This document shows, one piece after another, positions 1 through 10,632 of a DNA stretch of 64,000 bases. A program made the translations under genes and the position numbers. How positions within the stretch are numbered: the first letter of the stretch is position 1; every line of letters begins with the position of its first letter. The stretch spans positions 455,576,376 through 455,640,375 of the forward strand of contig NC_134710.1 in assembly GCF_043290135.1 (NCBI RefSeq). Direction: 5' to 3'. The notes beneath the pieces were generated by a model. That model was not told the DNA's origin. It made no database searches and saw only the letters and a program-made list of their open reading frames with translations. The stretch comes from Rhipicephalus microplus (lineage: Eukaryota > Arthropoda > Arachnida > Ixodida > Ixodidae).

Positions 1-502
1 CTGTAACCAAAGACGAAATTGACAAGAGCAGCACAACTTAACGCTAGGCCTTTATGCTTCCGACAGTTCTCGCAGCAAAACACACAGCAGTTGTAGCCTG
101 TGAACCTGTCCTCGTCCGACAATTCCATTCACGGCAAAATATATTGCTTTAGCGCGCCAAAAAAGGACAAACAACGACCTCTCATGTGCCAACCAATGTA
201 ATAGGCGGAAATCTGCACACACCAACGGTAGGGGCCAGATACGTGGGAAAGAGAGGAATAATGAGGAAATTCATCGACTCGAGGCTGTGCTCCTCCTCTC
301 CGAGAAAACATACTGCACCTCTCCCCTCCGATGTGGTTTTGAGTCCACGATATCCGTCCTAAAAAGCCCACTCGGAGACTTCATTCGAGAACGTCTTGTC
401 TATATCACTTGTTGCTCTCCTTCGCTAATAATATTCCCAACTTTGGTCTTTCTCTAATTACAATTTCCGCATAACACCTTGTAAACACATTTTATAGGTT
501 TT
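1..502. other. Unassigned DNA
   Basis: I see no gene or repeat that I can name. An 80-codon minus-strand open frame at 129-371 has no recognisable motif and is treated as chance. Confidence 0.5.
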
Positions 503-666
503 TGACTGCTGATCCGTAGATCTCCAGATGAAATACCGGCCATGCCAGCCACAGTTTCGATGAAGGCGGAAATGACTAAAGTCCTTGTGCTCAGATTTAG
601 GCGAATGGTAAACAACCCCGGGTGGTGAAAATTTCAGAACCCTCCCGTACAGCGTCCCTTATAAAG
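503..666 (+). repeat. Decayed Ruka-like SINE fragment
   Basis: The order of landmarks matches the better copies at 29,900 and 35,745: a tRNA-derived box-B-like stretch near 510-535, then a GATGAAGGCGGAAATG-like segment, GTGCTCAGATTTAGG, and a tail resembling the CCCTC...CGTC segment. Many substitutions and the missing 5' head indicate an old, truncated copy. No target duplication was found. Confidence 0.6.
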
Positions 667-1123
667 ACAAGGTTTTTTTCAAAAGTAAAAATCAAACAAC
701 AATTTATTACCTATTTTATATTATAGCGCCACTTTAGGATTTGCATAACAGCTTTGTGGCAACAAAAAATGACGTTCAGAACGACAGACTTGCAAGTTAA
801 TGCAAACCTTTTCTATGCTTCTGTCCTCTTAAGCGCGATGCATTTAATCTATCCACCTATGGCTTTAGCGATCGCGCTTCCGCTTCCCGGGCGTGGCCCC
901 ACTCAAGGTGGTCGTTTCTTCCATGAACAGCGTTTGCTCTGGCGCCACATTGCTGTTTCAATGAAATGTAAATAACTGTCTAAGTGCGACTCAATATAGA
1001 CTCTAAGCAACGTGGAGTTGCAGTTTCTTTGTCGACGTGAAATTCGCCGTACCGGAGTTGTGGGCCCGTTTCAGTGCGCATGAAAAATCAAGGTAAAATC
1101 AACTGATCGCGTGTGCGTGGCCC
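667..1123. other. Unassigned DNA
   Basis: No motif-bearing frame or repeat was recognised. The 73-codon plus frame at 754-975 lacks family features. Confidence 0.5.
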
Positions 1124-1372
1124 TATATTATTAATAATAATAATAATAATATTATTATTCAGTTATGGGGTTGTAGTCCCCATATACGAGACACGCCAAA
1201 CTTAAGGACTCCTTAAATTCGGTGCTCTTCATCGTGCACTTTCATTGCACATACCACGTCTTTCAGGCACTTTGCCTCCATTGAAACGTAACTTCTGCGA
1301 CGGTGATCAAACCCGCAACCTCAGGGTCACCAGCCGAGTACCACAACCACTGCTCCACAAGAGTGTGCGCCC
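1124..1372 (-). repeat. Ruka-like tRNA-derived SINE, diverged
   Basis: Read on the minus strand, 1372 to about 1310 resembles the Ruka tRNA-like head: GTGGTTGTGGTACTCGGCTG, then a GGTTGCGGGTTTGATC box-B-like stretch. This is followed by a body with AATGGAGGCAAAG. The element ends in a simple ATT/TAA-rich tail at 1126-1160. The body differs from the 29,900 copy after the first half, so this may be a subfamily or a related SINE. It is not a functional tRNA gene because no intact cloverleaf is seen. Confidence 0.55.
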
Positions 1373-1679
1373 GTGGCAACAAGCGATACCAGCAATCATA
1401 GTGGATGTGTGCGTGCATGCCAAGTACTCGTTTGGGAGACTAATCGACCAGCAATTTGGTAAATTGGCCAGACGAAACACTTCCCTGCGGTGACGTTCGG
1501 TACATGACTTTGCCGAAGCATGATCGAAGACCAGTAGAAGCACGGTGCCACGACACGTCCCGAAATGAAAGAAACATACAGCAGAACACATTTGTACGAA
1601 GAAGCTTTGACACCTGACCAAGTCAGTATGTTAAAGACACATAATAATTTCGGGATCTTAAAGTTTAATCATAGCTATA
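1373..1679. other. Unassigned DNA
   Basis: No supported feature. The overlapping open frames here partly read through the neighbouring SINE. Confidence 0.5.
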
Positions 1680-1866
1680 CTCGAGCTTTACATACTAAAA
1701 CCATCATAATATGATGAGAGATGCCGTAATGGAGGGCTGCGGAAGTTTGGACCATTAGTGTTCCTTACCGTGCAATGAAATGGCGCAGTACACGGGCCTC
1801 CAGCCATTCACCTTCATCGAAATACGACCTCCACGGCCTTAGCCACTGATCCACCCTGGCAAAACG
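1680..1866 (-). repeat. Decayed Ruka-like SINE, minus strand
   Basis: Plus-strand blocks ATGATGAGAGATGCCGTAAT, GGAGGGCTGCGGAAG and GTACACGGGCC line up in order with the reverse complement of the Ruka body, as in the cleaner minus copy at 32,214. The head side near 1840-1866 is heavily mutated. Confidence 0.6.
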
Positions 1867-2423
1867 CGCTCTCAAAAGAGGATTGTATCTCTCGTTTGAA
1901 TTTGGTGTTTTCCCGTGGCACTTCGTGATGCTTTGTGCGGAGATCGTGACAATAATATACGGTGCGTTTATTTAGGATTTATTCGATGCTATAGAGATAG
2001 CCTAGGGGCGCGTCAACAGCCAGGTTGGCTTGTAAGCAACTGCGCATGATGGCAAGCATACACGCAATCGGGCAACAACTTAAGTGCTTGAGAAGATAGT
2101 TTGTTATACTAGTGAAGTCAGTTTAGGGCTGGTGCTGATCATAGATGCCCGCGTCACGCGTCACTCTCCCATTTTCAGATACATATATAAATAGCGTGAA
2201 TGTCGCGGGCCTCTCCTAGAGCCCTCATGTGTCTCACTTGAAAGCGAAACTCTTATCTATTGGCGTCCTGAAATTCATCGCTGGAAAAATATGGGGCTCA
2301 TAATTGAGTATCATGCTCTCGCTATGCCAAGCTCTTTTTACTGGTGTACTACGCTGCAGCTCTGCTCTACTTATTAAAAATTGCATGCCAAATATTTGAG
2401 CACTTGGCGTCTCTCGTAATCAC
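1867..2423. other. Unassigned DNA
   Basis: No gene or named repeat is seen in this stretch. Confidence 0.5.
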
Positions 2424-2462
2424 ACGGTGTTTTGGGGACGTTAAACCTCACATATCATCAAG
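2424..2462 (+). repeat. Ruka 3' tail remnant
   Basis: The short segment GGTGTTTTGGGGACGTTAAA followed by CCTCACATATCATCA matches the 3' end of the Ruka copies at 30,100 and 35,950. Only this tail is recognisable. Confidence 0.45.
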
Positions 2463-2549
2463 CATTCGAGCACATCAGAGCATGCAAGCAGTAACACTAC
2501 GTGTTAGTTTCGACCTACATCGAATCACCTCAACAGCCCGAACAGTCAT

Positions 2550-2730
2550 TGCAGTATCGTACGTAGGTGCGAAAAAAGACACTTCATGGCAGGAACAAGA
2601 CGGCGTGTTTATTCAAGAGGCCGCTTTGATACCCTGGCCAGAGGGCCGGAGCATGCGCCCTGACGAGGGGGTGAAGGCATGTGTGGTCGGCATGCTTTTC
2701 GCATCTACATCTAAGATCAATGGTATATCA
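2550..2730 (-). repeat. Putative 3' LTR of gypsy element
   Basis: On the minus strand the segment begins TGATATACC directly after a G-rich purine tract (plus-strand CTCCCCCCCCCCC at about 2731-2743), which would be the polypurine tract. It contains an AATAAA signal and ends near GATACTGCA, giving TG...CA ends. No second LTR copy was found for comparison, so the left edge is uncertain. Confidence 0.45.
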
Positions 2731-2747
2731 CTCCCCCCCCCCCTGAG

Positions 2748-3900
2748 CTAGAACCTATCCGGGGGCTTGCGGGCACGGGCGGAGCGTCTGAATTGAGTTG
2801 GTTCTGTTGGCCCTGAACCTGCCGGGCCGATGCCAGCTCCAGCCGTTGGCTCGCCCGGCACAGACTTACCAGCTTGCAGGGCATCGCTGCTAGTTGTCCG
2901 ATCACCGGCGGAAGAGAGAGGCCCTTCCGGAGATGAGTGCTCCAGGGTCTCTGGTGTCTCGAAGGGTTCTTTCTTAACGGGCGTCGATGAGGCGCGGCCT
3001 TGTACTGGATCCACGTGCTTGCGCTGCACCCCCTTGGCATGTTGACAGTTAACAATCGTTTGCCTTCGACTGTTGTCACGGATCCTTGACCTGGCTGACC
3101 ATGTGATCGACTTCAAACTTGCAGTCCTAGTGCATACTCTTTTTTTGTGTGGCCTTGGAGCTCCGTAGACGGTAGCCTCCTTCGCACCTTTTTGTTTTGC
3201 AAAGAAGTTATGTAGCGGGTTCACAGCTAGAATTCCGGAAGTCTTTCAGTGGTCGACTGCTCTTTTTGGGTCGGCGTGGTCATGTACCCTGTAATGTAAC
3301 AGAAATTTGGAAAGTCAACTTTGCAGCGTTTCCACGCTGTTCTGCCAGCCCATTAGGTTGTGGGTTATATGGGGCAGTCATTCTGCAGCGCATACCATTT
3401 TTCCAGAAGAACCGTGCTGTCTCTGCGTTGGTGAATTGCGGACCATTGTCCAACACAACAATCCGTAGTAGGCCAAAGCGTGCGAAAATGCCCCCGAGTA
3501 TATCCACTGTCGTCGCCGCCGTGGCCATCTTTATTGGCACTGCCTCTATCCACTTGGTCTACGCGTCGACAAGAATGAAGATCATATGTCCTTCCACAAG
3601 ACCAGCGAAATCCATGTGTCGGCGGTGCCAACTTGCTTTGGTCTTTGGCCAGTTTACTGGAAGCTGCGCAGGGGGCATGGGCGAACGCTGCACGCACTGG
3701 GGAAAACGTTTCGGAAGCATCTCCGTATAACAGTCTAACCCTGGGTAGCAGAAAATGGAGCGCACGAGGTTCTTCTTTGCTGTGATGCCAGCATGCGTGT
3801 CATGCAGCTCTTTCAAAATAAAATTTCGAGCACCTGTTGGAAGAACCACGCGGGGACACCAATACAGTATGTCCTTGCTCACGGTCGATTCCTGCCTCCC
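2748..3900 (-). pseudogene. Gypsy integrase and C-terminal tail, disrupted
   Basis: The integrase inserts retrotransposon cDNA into host DNA. The minus-strand frame at 3559-3882 carries the zinc-binding region (HDTHAG, then a shifted cysteine pair around CVQ) and the first catalytic aspartate in HMDFAG. The frame at 3280-3540 carries the second aspartate in LDNGPQFT and the glutamate in GLAEQ, so the D,D,E residues are still visible. The frame at 2748-3224 is the basic, proline-rich C-terminal tail ending RRSARARKPPDRF, resembling the tail of the 61-63 kb polyprotein. These parts lie in different frames and the zinc-binding region has lost canonical spacing, so no functional integrase is expected. 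Confidence 0.75.
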
Positions 3901-5250
3901 CGCAAAATATGGTCGATATTGTTGTTCATCTGCCCCCAGGCACTTGTGTCAGCCTTGCAGGATCCAAGTTTTTACTTGCTGAAGTGTGCAGTCTGCGCTG
4001 GTGTAATTAGGCAAATTCTGCGCAAAAAAACTAAGTCGTCCAGTGAAAACGTTGAATTCGTGCCGCTGCCATTTGCGGGAGTGGTTTGTCTGGACTCGTT
4101 AAGACAGGCAAATGCTTGTGATTGGTCACCGCTGTGAGCTTGTTGCCAAAAAATAATCTCGGAATTCGACAACGCCGAAAACCTGCGCTATTGCCTTCTT
4201 TTCAAATTGTGAATAGTTACGTTTTGCCGGCGTAAGAGTTCTGGAGTGGAAAGCGATAGGATAATCCACCACTTTAATGTGGTGAGAAAAAAACTGTGCC
4301 TATCCAGTCCACCGACGCATCACACTCAAGCCGCAGGGGTTTCTGAGGATCATAATGCACAAGAAAGTTTGTGTTGCTCATGGTGGGCTTGTTTTCTTAG
4401 AATATTGTCCCCTGTGCGATCCCCCAACACCAGGGTAACCCTTTTCACAACAGGTGGTGTAACGAAGCCAAAGTATTGGACTAATTTGGTACAACTTCCC
4501 ATAATACGTCACCAGTCCTAAGAATGATTTAGGCTGGCTTACCGAAGTTGGTGGCGGCGCTGCCAGCATGGCTTCTAAGTTGTCCTGCAGGTGTGGAAGC
4601 CTCTTGGGTCGATTAGGTGGCCAAGAAATACCACCTCTTTTCCCAGAAATGGCACTTCTCTTCGTTCAGCGTGGGGCCATTCGCCCGCAGTGCTTCCAAC
4701 AGTTGGCGTAGTAGCGTCGTATTTGAACTTTTTCCGCTACAATAATGTCGTCCAGGTAAACTTTCACCCAAGGTGACCTCTGTAGTACCGCTTCTATGCA
4801 CCGCTGAAACAGCGCAGGTGCCGAGGCGATACCAAAAGCCAAGCGGTTGTAGAAGAACAAACTCTTTTGCGTATTCAGCAGAGCTATCTTTTTGGCATCC
4901 TCATCCAAGGGAAGTTGGTTGTATGCGTTACGTAAATCGAGCGTGCTGAACACCTCGCCCCCCCCCTAGCCATGCAAAAATGCATTGGACTTTCCGAAGC
5001 GGGTACTGTTCGGTTCTTGTCGCTGGATTGACCGTCAGCTTGAACTCTCCACACAGCCGGATATGTCCGCTTTTCTTTACCACCGGCACTACTAGAATTG
5101 CCCATACAGCCACGCTCACTGGGGACAGAACTTCCACTTCCACCAGTCGGTCGATTTCGGTGGATACCTCCACTCTCATGGCGCACGAAACTGTCTGAGC
5201 CTTCAGAATACGAGGTGGGGCGTCTTCCTTGAGGTATAGTTTCACTGGTG
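3901..5250 (-). pseudogene. Gypsy reverse transcriptase-RNase H, disrupted
   Basis: This is the polymerase part of the minus-strand gypsy element. The frame at 4928-5245 holds the start of RT (EIDRLVEVEVLSPVSVAVWA and the RLCGEFK region). The frame at 4666-4953 holds STLDLRNAYNQLPLDE and the catalytic YLDDI box. Toward lower coordinates come RNase H pieces: LECDAS near 4300-4350 and RNYSQFEKKA near 4190-4240. The break between the two RT frames falls at a run of C residues near 4956-4966, which suggests a homopolymer frameshift. Several more shifts follow, so the protein is not translatable as one chain. Confidence 0.75.
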
Positions 5251-5720
5251 GTCCCTTACATCATCCGAGGTCCTCAAAGCAGTCGGAAAAGCCTTCAAGA
5301 AGTGCAGTGAGCTTACTGTCAGCGTGCACAACACTCACCATAGACTACATGCCTCTCTCCAAAATGAAAAAGCCAGCTTTGCGAAATTGTCCTATCGTGC
5401 CTCTTCCACACAGCAGGGGCCCTTGATGGTACACCACTATCAAAGAACTGCTCATTGTTACGTGACCAAGCTGTACCTTCATTTCCACCTTGCCCCAGAC
5501 CAGCAACCATCCCAGGAAACATGAAAGGCGTACAGGAGCTTTCTGCAAAGCCGACCACCATTTGCAGTGTTTCTTGTACACTTCAACGCAATATTACCCA
5601 AAGAAGGAGTAACAGAGCCCAATAGGCGCACGCGATGAACGAATAAACCATTGAGGAGCAACCACAGAGGGAAGCGTGCAGCGCGGAACATCTTGGTCTC
5701 CAAAGGGGTGAATCACCCGG
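5251..5720 (-). pseudogene. Gypsy protease/linker remnant
   Basis: The minus frame at 5345-5581 contains KAPVRLSCFLGWLL and a PLLCGRGTI segment. These line up with PPRIKLSCYAG and PNLCGRVLI downstream of the protease DTGS motif in the 58.7 kb element. The catalytic Asp-Thr/Ser-Gly triad itself is not readable, probably because of a shift near 5590. The call is by position and local similarity. Confidence 0.5.
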
Positions 5721-6179
5721 GGATTGCAGGCAGCGCGAAAAGCGTTGCCAAGGTGACCCTCCCTCCTTCTCCACAAAACAGATGTTTTTCTCCTCCTCTG
5801 CTGGCTCACAGTCTTTCCCGGTATTTCGCCGGCGACGGTTCACGTTACGTTGCGCTCGGAGTGCTCGAGCACGGCCGCCTGGATTCGACGATCTAAAAAT
5901 TACGACTTGGTCCTTTTTTGTACGCTTGGATGAGCGTGGGCTGCTGCTTTTGCATTTCGCTGCATCCATGAAGTCTGGAGCAAGCCTCGACACGTCAACA
6001 CGCCATGCTGTATATCTCTGCCTTCAAAATAATCACGAACAACACACGACAGCAACAGTTGGAGAGGCCAATATGGCAGCCCAGAAGTCAACAGGCTTAT
6101 CAGATATATACTTCAGACCGACTCAGGGCAGAAAACAGCGCTGAATTCTAAGCAAGTAGGTTATCATTCTTTATTATAC
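5721..6179. other. Unassigned DNA next to gypsy element
   Basis: A 136-codon minus frame (5583-5993) continues out of the element into this stretch. It could be degraded gag, but I see no zinc knuckle or other motif to prove it. Confidence 0.35.
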
Positions 6180-6930
6180 TCTACTTCTCGTGTGTGCGAT
6201 ACGCATCGCGCTTGCCGGCAACGGGCTTGGTCGTGTTTATTATCGCACGCACGAAATGCATCGCGAAGGTCAGCTTCGGCGTCTGCAGTTCGCCTGTGCT
6301 TTGTGACCGCCTGGAAATTGGCCGTCATTGCCGTCGGCTTCCCCAACGATCGCTCATCGAGTGCTCGCCTGTCTTCGCCGCCGCAATGAGCTCCGGGCTG
6401 ATGATATTGGGCTGAGACATCGTCGCTGTTTTGGCAGTCGTCGAAAACACGTTGTGGGTTTTCGTAAACAGCATGGTTGTAGTATGTCGCGTGCTGTATG
6501 TGCACCAACACGGGCTGGCGGGGTTTTGACTAGCATCGGAACTTACTGAAAACTGGTCGCCATAGCAGTCTGTCGCAAGCAGCTCGGCACCGTCTGCTGG
6601 CTGCGGCGGCGGACTCGCTCGAGTTTGTGGAAAAGGGCTGCAATACCGTCGACGTGTTCGGCGCTAGCACCAAACCAGCCCGGCGCTGTTCGTGGCGGTG
6701 GCTAAGCGTACGCTCACTCTCCTGTTCGAAGTTCGCTGGCGGCAGACACTCCGCGTGCGACGCCGTGTTTGGTCTCGCGTTTGCTTGCTCGAGCTGAACA
6801 ACGTCGCTCGCTTAGGACTCGCCGACTTGTTAGCGGCACGGAGATTTGCGGAGTTGTGGCTGTGGCCGCGGCTCCCAAACTGTTGCGCGACGGTGATTGA
6901 AATGAGACTTTGACGATGTGTGACATCACG
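6180..6930. other. GC-rich, CpG-rich block
   Basis: This stretch is visibly richer in G, C and CpG than its AT-rich neighbours and ends just before the exon-like units at 7,061 and 7,307. It could be a promoter or first-exon region, or part of an unrecognised element. Short frames on both strands (for example 6692-6913 plus and 6164-6511 minus) have no family motif. Confidence 0.35.
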
Positions 6931-7060
6931 ACATCACGATGAATTTATTAGCATGTCATATCTCACGTATGTTTTCATTTCACCTTGCACGTATTTCTCA
7001 TATGCATTTGTATTCATCCTCTGTCACGAGTGACTCACTCATTACATACTTATTGTGCAG

Positions 7061-7166
7061 CCGTGGGCACACAGCGTGCTGAAGACTGTGTGCGCTGGCG
7101 TCTGCGATTCCTGTCATCCATCTCTTTCGTCAGAGCAGCTTCAGAAGGAGTGTGCGAGATGTGAAG
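7061..7166 (+). CDS. Candidate exon, Cys-rich repeat unit A
   Basis: The 106-bp unit follows a TTATTGTGCAG splice-acceptor-like site and ends at GTGAAG before GTAAAG, a good donor. The open frame encodes a short peptide containing CAGVCDSCH and CARC, with cysteine spacing that could bind metal. A second unit 246 bp downstream (7,307) is similar in DNA and protein and has the same kind of acceptor. This suggests a duplicated exon. No protein family is recognised, and no upstream exon was linked with confidence; the GC-rich block at 6.2-6.9 kb is a possible 5' part. It could also be a transposon-derived pseudo-exon. Confidence 0.3.
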
Positions 7167-7306
7167 GTAAAGTTTTTTGTGTGTCATATTTAACGCTTGT
7201 TTTTATATTAACGTGCACTTACTTGTCAGGTGCGTGCACCTTCATGCGTGCACGTCTAACTATGCGTGCACGTCTAACTATGTTTACTATATTATTGTAC
7301 GTGCAG

Positions 7307-7500
7307 CCGTGGGAACACAGCAGGCAGATGGCTGCGTGTGCTGGCGTCTGCAATGCCTGTCATCTATCGCTTCCGTCGGAGGAGATCCCCAAGGAGTGAA
7401 CAAGATTCGACAACGAGACTGGTCTTGTAAACTTCATCATGAATTCACTTAAAAAATGGAGTCATGTGGATTTAGAAAAAATAAAAGATTTGGATCCTTA
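7307..7500 (+). CDS. Candidate terminal exon, Cys-rich repeat unit B
   Basis: The unit follows a TTGTACGTGCAG acceptor-like site. Its frame, equivalent to unit A, contains CAGVCNACH and stops at TGA near 7397-7399. An AATAAA signal lies about 80 bases further on (7480-7485), as expected for a 3' terminal exon. Between units A and B there is an 18-bp tandem repeat (GCGTGCACGTCTAACTAT, near 7242-7280). Units A and B would be tandem copies used as internal and terminal exons, or alternatives. This is inference from sequence alone; no transcript evidence is available. Confidence 0.3.
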
Positions 7501-7690
7501 CTGAAACGTTCCGTATGATGGGAGACCTCAAGTACGGAATTATTGGAATATGGAAGACGTATAATACGTACTCCGCATTTAATGGAAATACGTATGATTC
7601 AGACTCCGCATTTTATGGAGAGACGCATGATGCGGACTCCGCATTTTATGGAAAGACGTAACATGCAGAAAAACTGGAATGTGTGCATGT
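7496..7690 (+). repeat. Minisatellite element with CCTTACTGAAACG end
   Basis: The left end reads CCTTACTGAAACGTTCCGTA, nearly identical to the terminal inverted repeats of the element at 40,215-40,366 and to the end of the minisatellite at 22,690-23,111. Inside are about three imperfect copies of a unit of roughly 33 bp centred on GACTCCGCATTTTATGGA. No matching right terminus was found, so the right edge is approximate. Confidence 0.6.
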
Positions 7691-8866
7691 TACTAGTGCA
7701 AAGCAATATAATGTGTATATTGAATAGACGTCCACATCTTGAGTACATGCAATACTGTGTACAAATCACAATATTTCCTAAATATGCATGATGAGGGATT
7801 GAATCATCAGCATCTTTCTAGTTGTCGTGTTGCAGAAGCAAAATTAGCTTTTAATTAAATACGTTACAAAGCTACTAAATTAACTTGCTAGCGATCAAAA
7901 ATGGAGGTTACATTGCAACACAAGAAATGCAGTGTTCTATGCAAGACTTAAAGAACTTATAAAGTTATTATTTTCAATGAAGAAATATTATTATACACAT
8001 TGGCCCTGCTACAATCAATATATTTTTTATTTGTCTGTATGCTTTAGCTGTGAATAGCGACATTGCAGTGTTGATGGTACACAAATGAGGTGACTACACC
8101 GTAATTTCACAAGTTCCACCTAAGCCACAGGATGGTGGCACAAAACACAATGTAACAGTAATTTTGAAATGAAATCTTTAAACATAAATATTAATCATAG
8201 CATTGTGAAAGTGTGGCGCTGTCTTTATCTCACGAACGCCTTGTGGAGATCGGCGAAATGCTGCTTGAGGCTCCGGCACCACTGCAGATTTGGGAGGTCA
8301 CTACCATAGAACTTATGTGGCCTTCATAGGCACCTGGAAATGTAAATAATTGGCACAAATAATGTCAGAGACACATGTTAGCACCTTAGTTCACATGCAC
8401 AAGAAATATAATATGCAGAATGAAACTGAAAATGTAAGGCACACAATCCTTCATGTTATGCATATGTGAATAATAGAAGAAATAAGTGTATAAATTAGTT
8501 CTGCCACATTAAAGAAAACAGCATGCTTATCACAGCGAAAATAACTAGGTTGTCACGATTTTCAATGGTAGAGATAATCTATTGATATGTTCTAATAGAA
8601 TTATGATTTAAATGCTTCCTGCACAGTAAAACTTTAGGAGCTACCAGTGAAAGCTCTCAATGTACATTTAATAGTGTGTGCATGTACATCTGCTGCCTTT
8701 ATACTATACAGTTCGTGCACAAAATTTGCATCTTGAACAATTTGAGAGTTACTTATGCAAATTATGAAGGTTAAAATCACCATGAAAGCAAGCAGGATCA
8801 GGCAGGTGCGAATAAAAATCTGTGCAAGCCAGACAACTATAACCGAACTGCACAGAAAAAGGGGAG
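7691..8866. other. AT-rich unassigned DNA
   Basis: Nothing recognisable is seen: no long frame with motifs, no RNA gene and no clear repeat. Confidence 0.5.
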
Positions 8867-8882
8867 CAAGAATAACAGAAAT

Positions 8883-9077
8883 TCGGCTCCTGACCCGCAG
8901 GTCGCGGTATGGAATCCCGGCTGCATTTCTGATGGAGGCAGAAATGCTGTAGGCACGTGTGCTCAGATTTGGGTGCAGGTTAAAGAACCCCAAGTATTCG
9001 AAATTTTCAGAGCCCTCCGCTACGGCGTCTCTCATAATCATATGGTTATTTTGGGATGTGAAACCCCACATATCAAT
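8883..9077 (+). mobile_element. Ruka SINE, 5'-truncated, with target duplication
   Basis: The body matches the copies at 29,900 and 35,745 but begins at TCGGCTCCTGACCCGCAGG, so the first part of the tRNA-like head is missing. It is flanked by a perfect 16-bp direct repeat, CAAGAATAACAGAAAT, at 8867-8882 and 9078-9093. Target-site duplication with 5' truncation is the mark of LINE-driven retrotransposition. SINEs are non-coding and depend on LINE enzymes. A 177-codon minus frame across this copy is not a gene. Confidence 0.85.
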
Positions 9078-9093
9078 CAAGAATAACAGAAAT

Positions 9094-10389
9094 AAACTGC
9101 CAACAGAAAAGTTGGGTGCATGTGCTATCTGTAAGTGCTTACACCTTACTACATACAGCATGCTCATTCCATTTTGAATAGCGATATTGAAAATAACTGC
9201 TCTATTAGGAATGTAAAAGGTAAGGGAAAACTGAACGACTCTATAAAAAGTGACCCTATTATGACATCACGTTTTCTTATAACAAATTGACTAAGACTCT
9301 GAAATATCATTATGCAAGAAAAAATCTTCAAAATAACAATCAAGTTTGAAGTCATAATTTTTAACATGACTACTATGACTATAACCAAGAAATCGACCTC
9401 AACATGGCTAATATTGGTTTTTAAAGCCTATGTTCACAAGACAATGAACTATACCACAAAAAGCGCAGCGTTCAGGCAAAGCGCCACACAAAAAAAGAAA
9501 GCAGACCTTTTTGTTATTACCTACAGTGCTTTTAAAATGGTAGTTTTACCTCTATTTGCCGCTTTTTATCTAAGTAACTGGTGTGAAACAATTTAGCTGA
9601 AAATGCACTGTGCCTCTAAAACCTGTTGGTTGAATCTGAATTTTTAAAAATAGTGAAGCTTGCACTAAATTAGACTCCACAAGCGTTGGAACAGTGAGAC
9701 TGCATGACTTTTAAGACTACTTTGGTTACTTGTGTTTTGTTTCTGGGCCTAAGCATAAACACAAGGCCTAATTGAATTGCTGCTAAAAAACAAATGCTTT
9801 CGAAATTGCCCGAGCGTCAAGGGATGCTCAGACATTTGTTGTTTTTCCCACTGGGCTATTCTACACCAAACATCCAAACCATACTGCCTGGCGACCATCA
9901 AAGATATATAGTTTTAAAAATGATGGTAATTTACTCTTTTGAAAATAGCTATTTGCGAAATTAATTTGAAGAGAAAAAAATTAGTGGTCAAGTGGGTACC
10001 TTCAGAATTTTGCAGAATGTAGTGCGGGTGTTAGTTGTGAGAAAAATTTAAAAGTACGGTTTTTTATTGCCATATCAAATTTTATCTACATATTAAGTAA
10101 AGGTGCTTCTTTAAAGTATTTGAAGCCGAGTAACATAAGTGCAATTTATCCGCTACATAGGTTTTGAAGAATTTAGCCAAACCATTTATTGTTTCCATTT
10201 CTTGTATGGCAATACTGTACTTTGTATGAATATTTGAGCCACAAATACTCACTCCACAGAAGTTGTATTTCACGAAAAAAATAATGTTAGGTCCACATTA
10301 CAAATATCACTATATAATCGTTTTTGTCAACATTGAGATGCAATTTGAACTATGTGTTTGTCTAATGGAAAATTACTTTTATGTGTAAG
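9094..10389. other. AT-rich unassigned DNA
   Basis: No gene, RNA or named repeat is recognised. Short frames such as 9312-9596 (+) are low-complexity AT-rich translations. Confidence 0.5.
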
Positions 10390-10632
10390 TTGAAAGCAAA
10401 TAAAGAGTTCTTGTTATATGGCAAGTGTTATCATTACAATTTTGGTTTTAATAAGGAAAATGATTTTTAAGTCTCCTATTGAGGTCATGGGGAACTTCGG
10501 AAATGAAGCAGTCGTATATCAAATGCAGAAAACAGCCATCATTAGGAAACTTCAAAAATTATTTATTCTTTAAAACAAAGTGTAATCATATAACTTGCCA
10601 TATAAAGAGAACTGCTTCCTTGCTTTTTGATG
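10390..10632. repeat. Imperfect inverted repeat, MITE-like
   Basis: The left arm (about 10,395-10,450) contains TTATATGGCAAGTGTTATCA. The right arm (about 10,567-10,630), read in reverse complement, contains TTATATGGCAAGTTATATGA, and both arms extend with roughly three-quarters identity. The spacer is about 110-120 bp. It may be an old non-autonomous foldback element. Target duplication was not resolved. Confidence 0.45.

Larger units (their letters stand above)
2550..5720 (-). mobile_element. Broken Ty3/gypsy LTR retrotransposon
   Basis: Read on the minus strand, the order is protease/linker, reverse transcriptase, RNase H, integrase, a C-terminal tail and a putative 3' LTR. That is the Ty3/gypsy domain order. 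The coding region is split by several frameshifts and stops, so it is a pseudo-element. Its integrase and tail resemble the element at 57,567-63,213, so they probably belong to the same broad lineage but are not close copies. I found no 5' LTR and no clear gag; sequence beyond about 5,720 could contain a degraded gag. Confidence 0.8.

Noticed and set aside
5721..6180. 5' LTR of the minus-strand gypsy element
   Set aside because: No copy of the putative 3' LTR (2,550-2,730) is found here, so a complete element is not supported.
7496..7690. CRISPR-like array of spaced repeats
   Set aside because: Units are imperfect and contiguous, without unique spacers of constant length, and the DNA is eukaryotic.
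8634..9167. 177-codon minus frame, among the longer ones in the AT-rich part
   Set aside because: It runs antisense through a SINE and its target duplications; no motif, and SINE copies elsewhere do not keep the frame.
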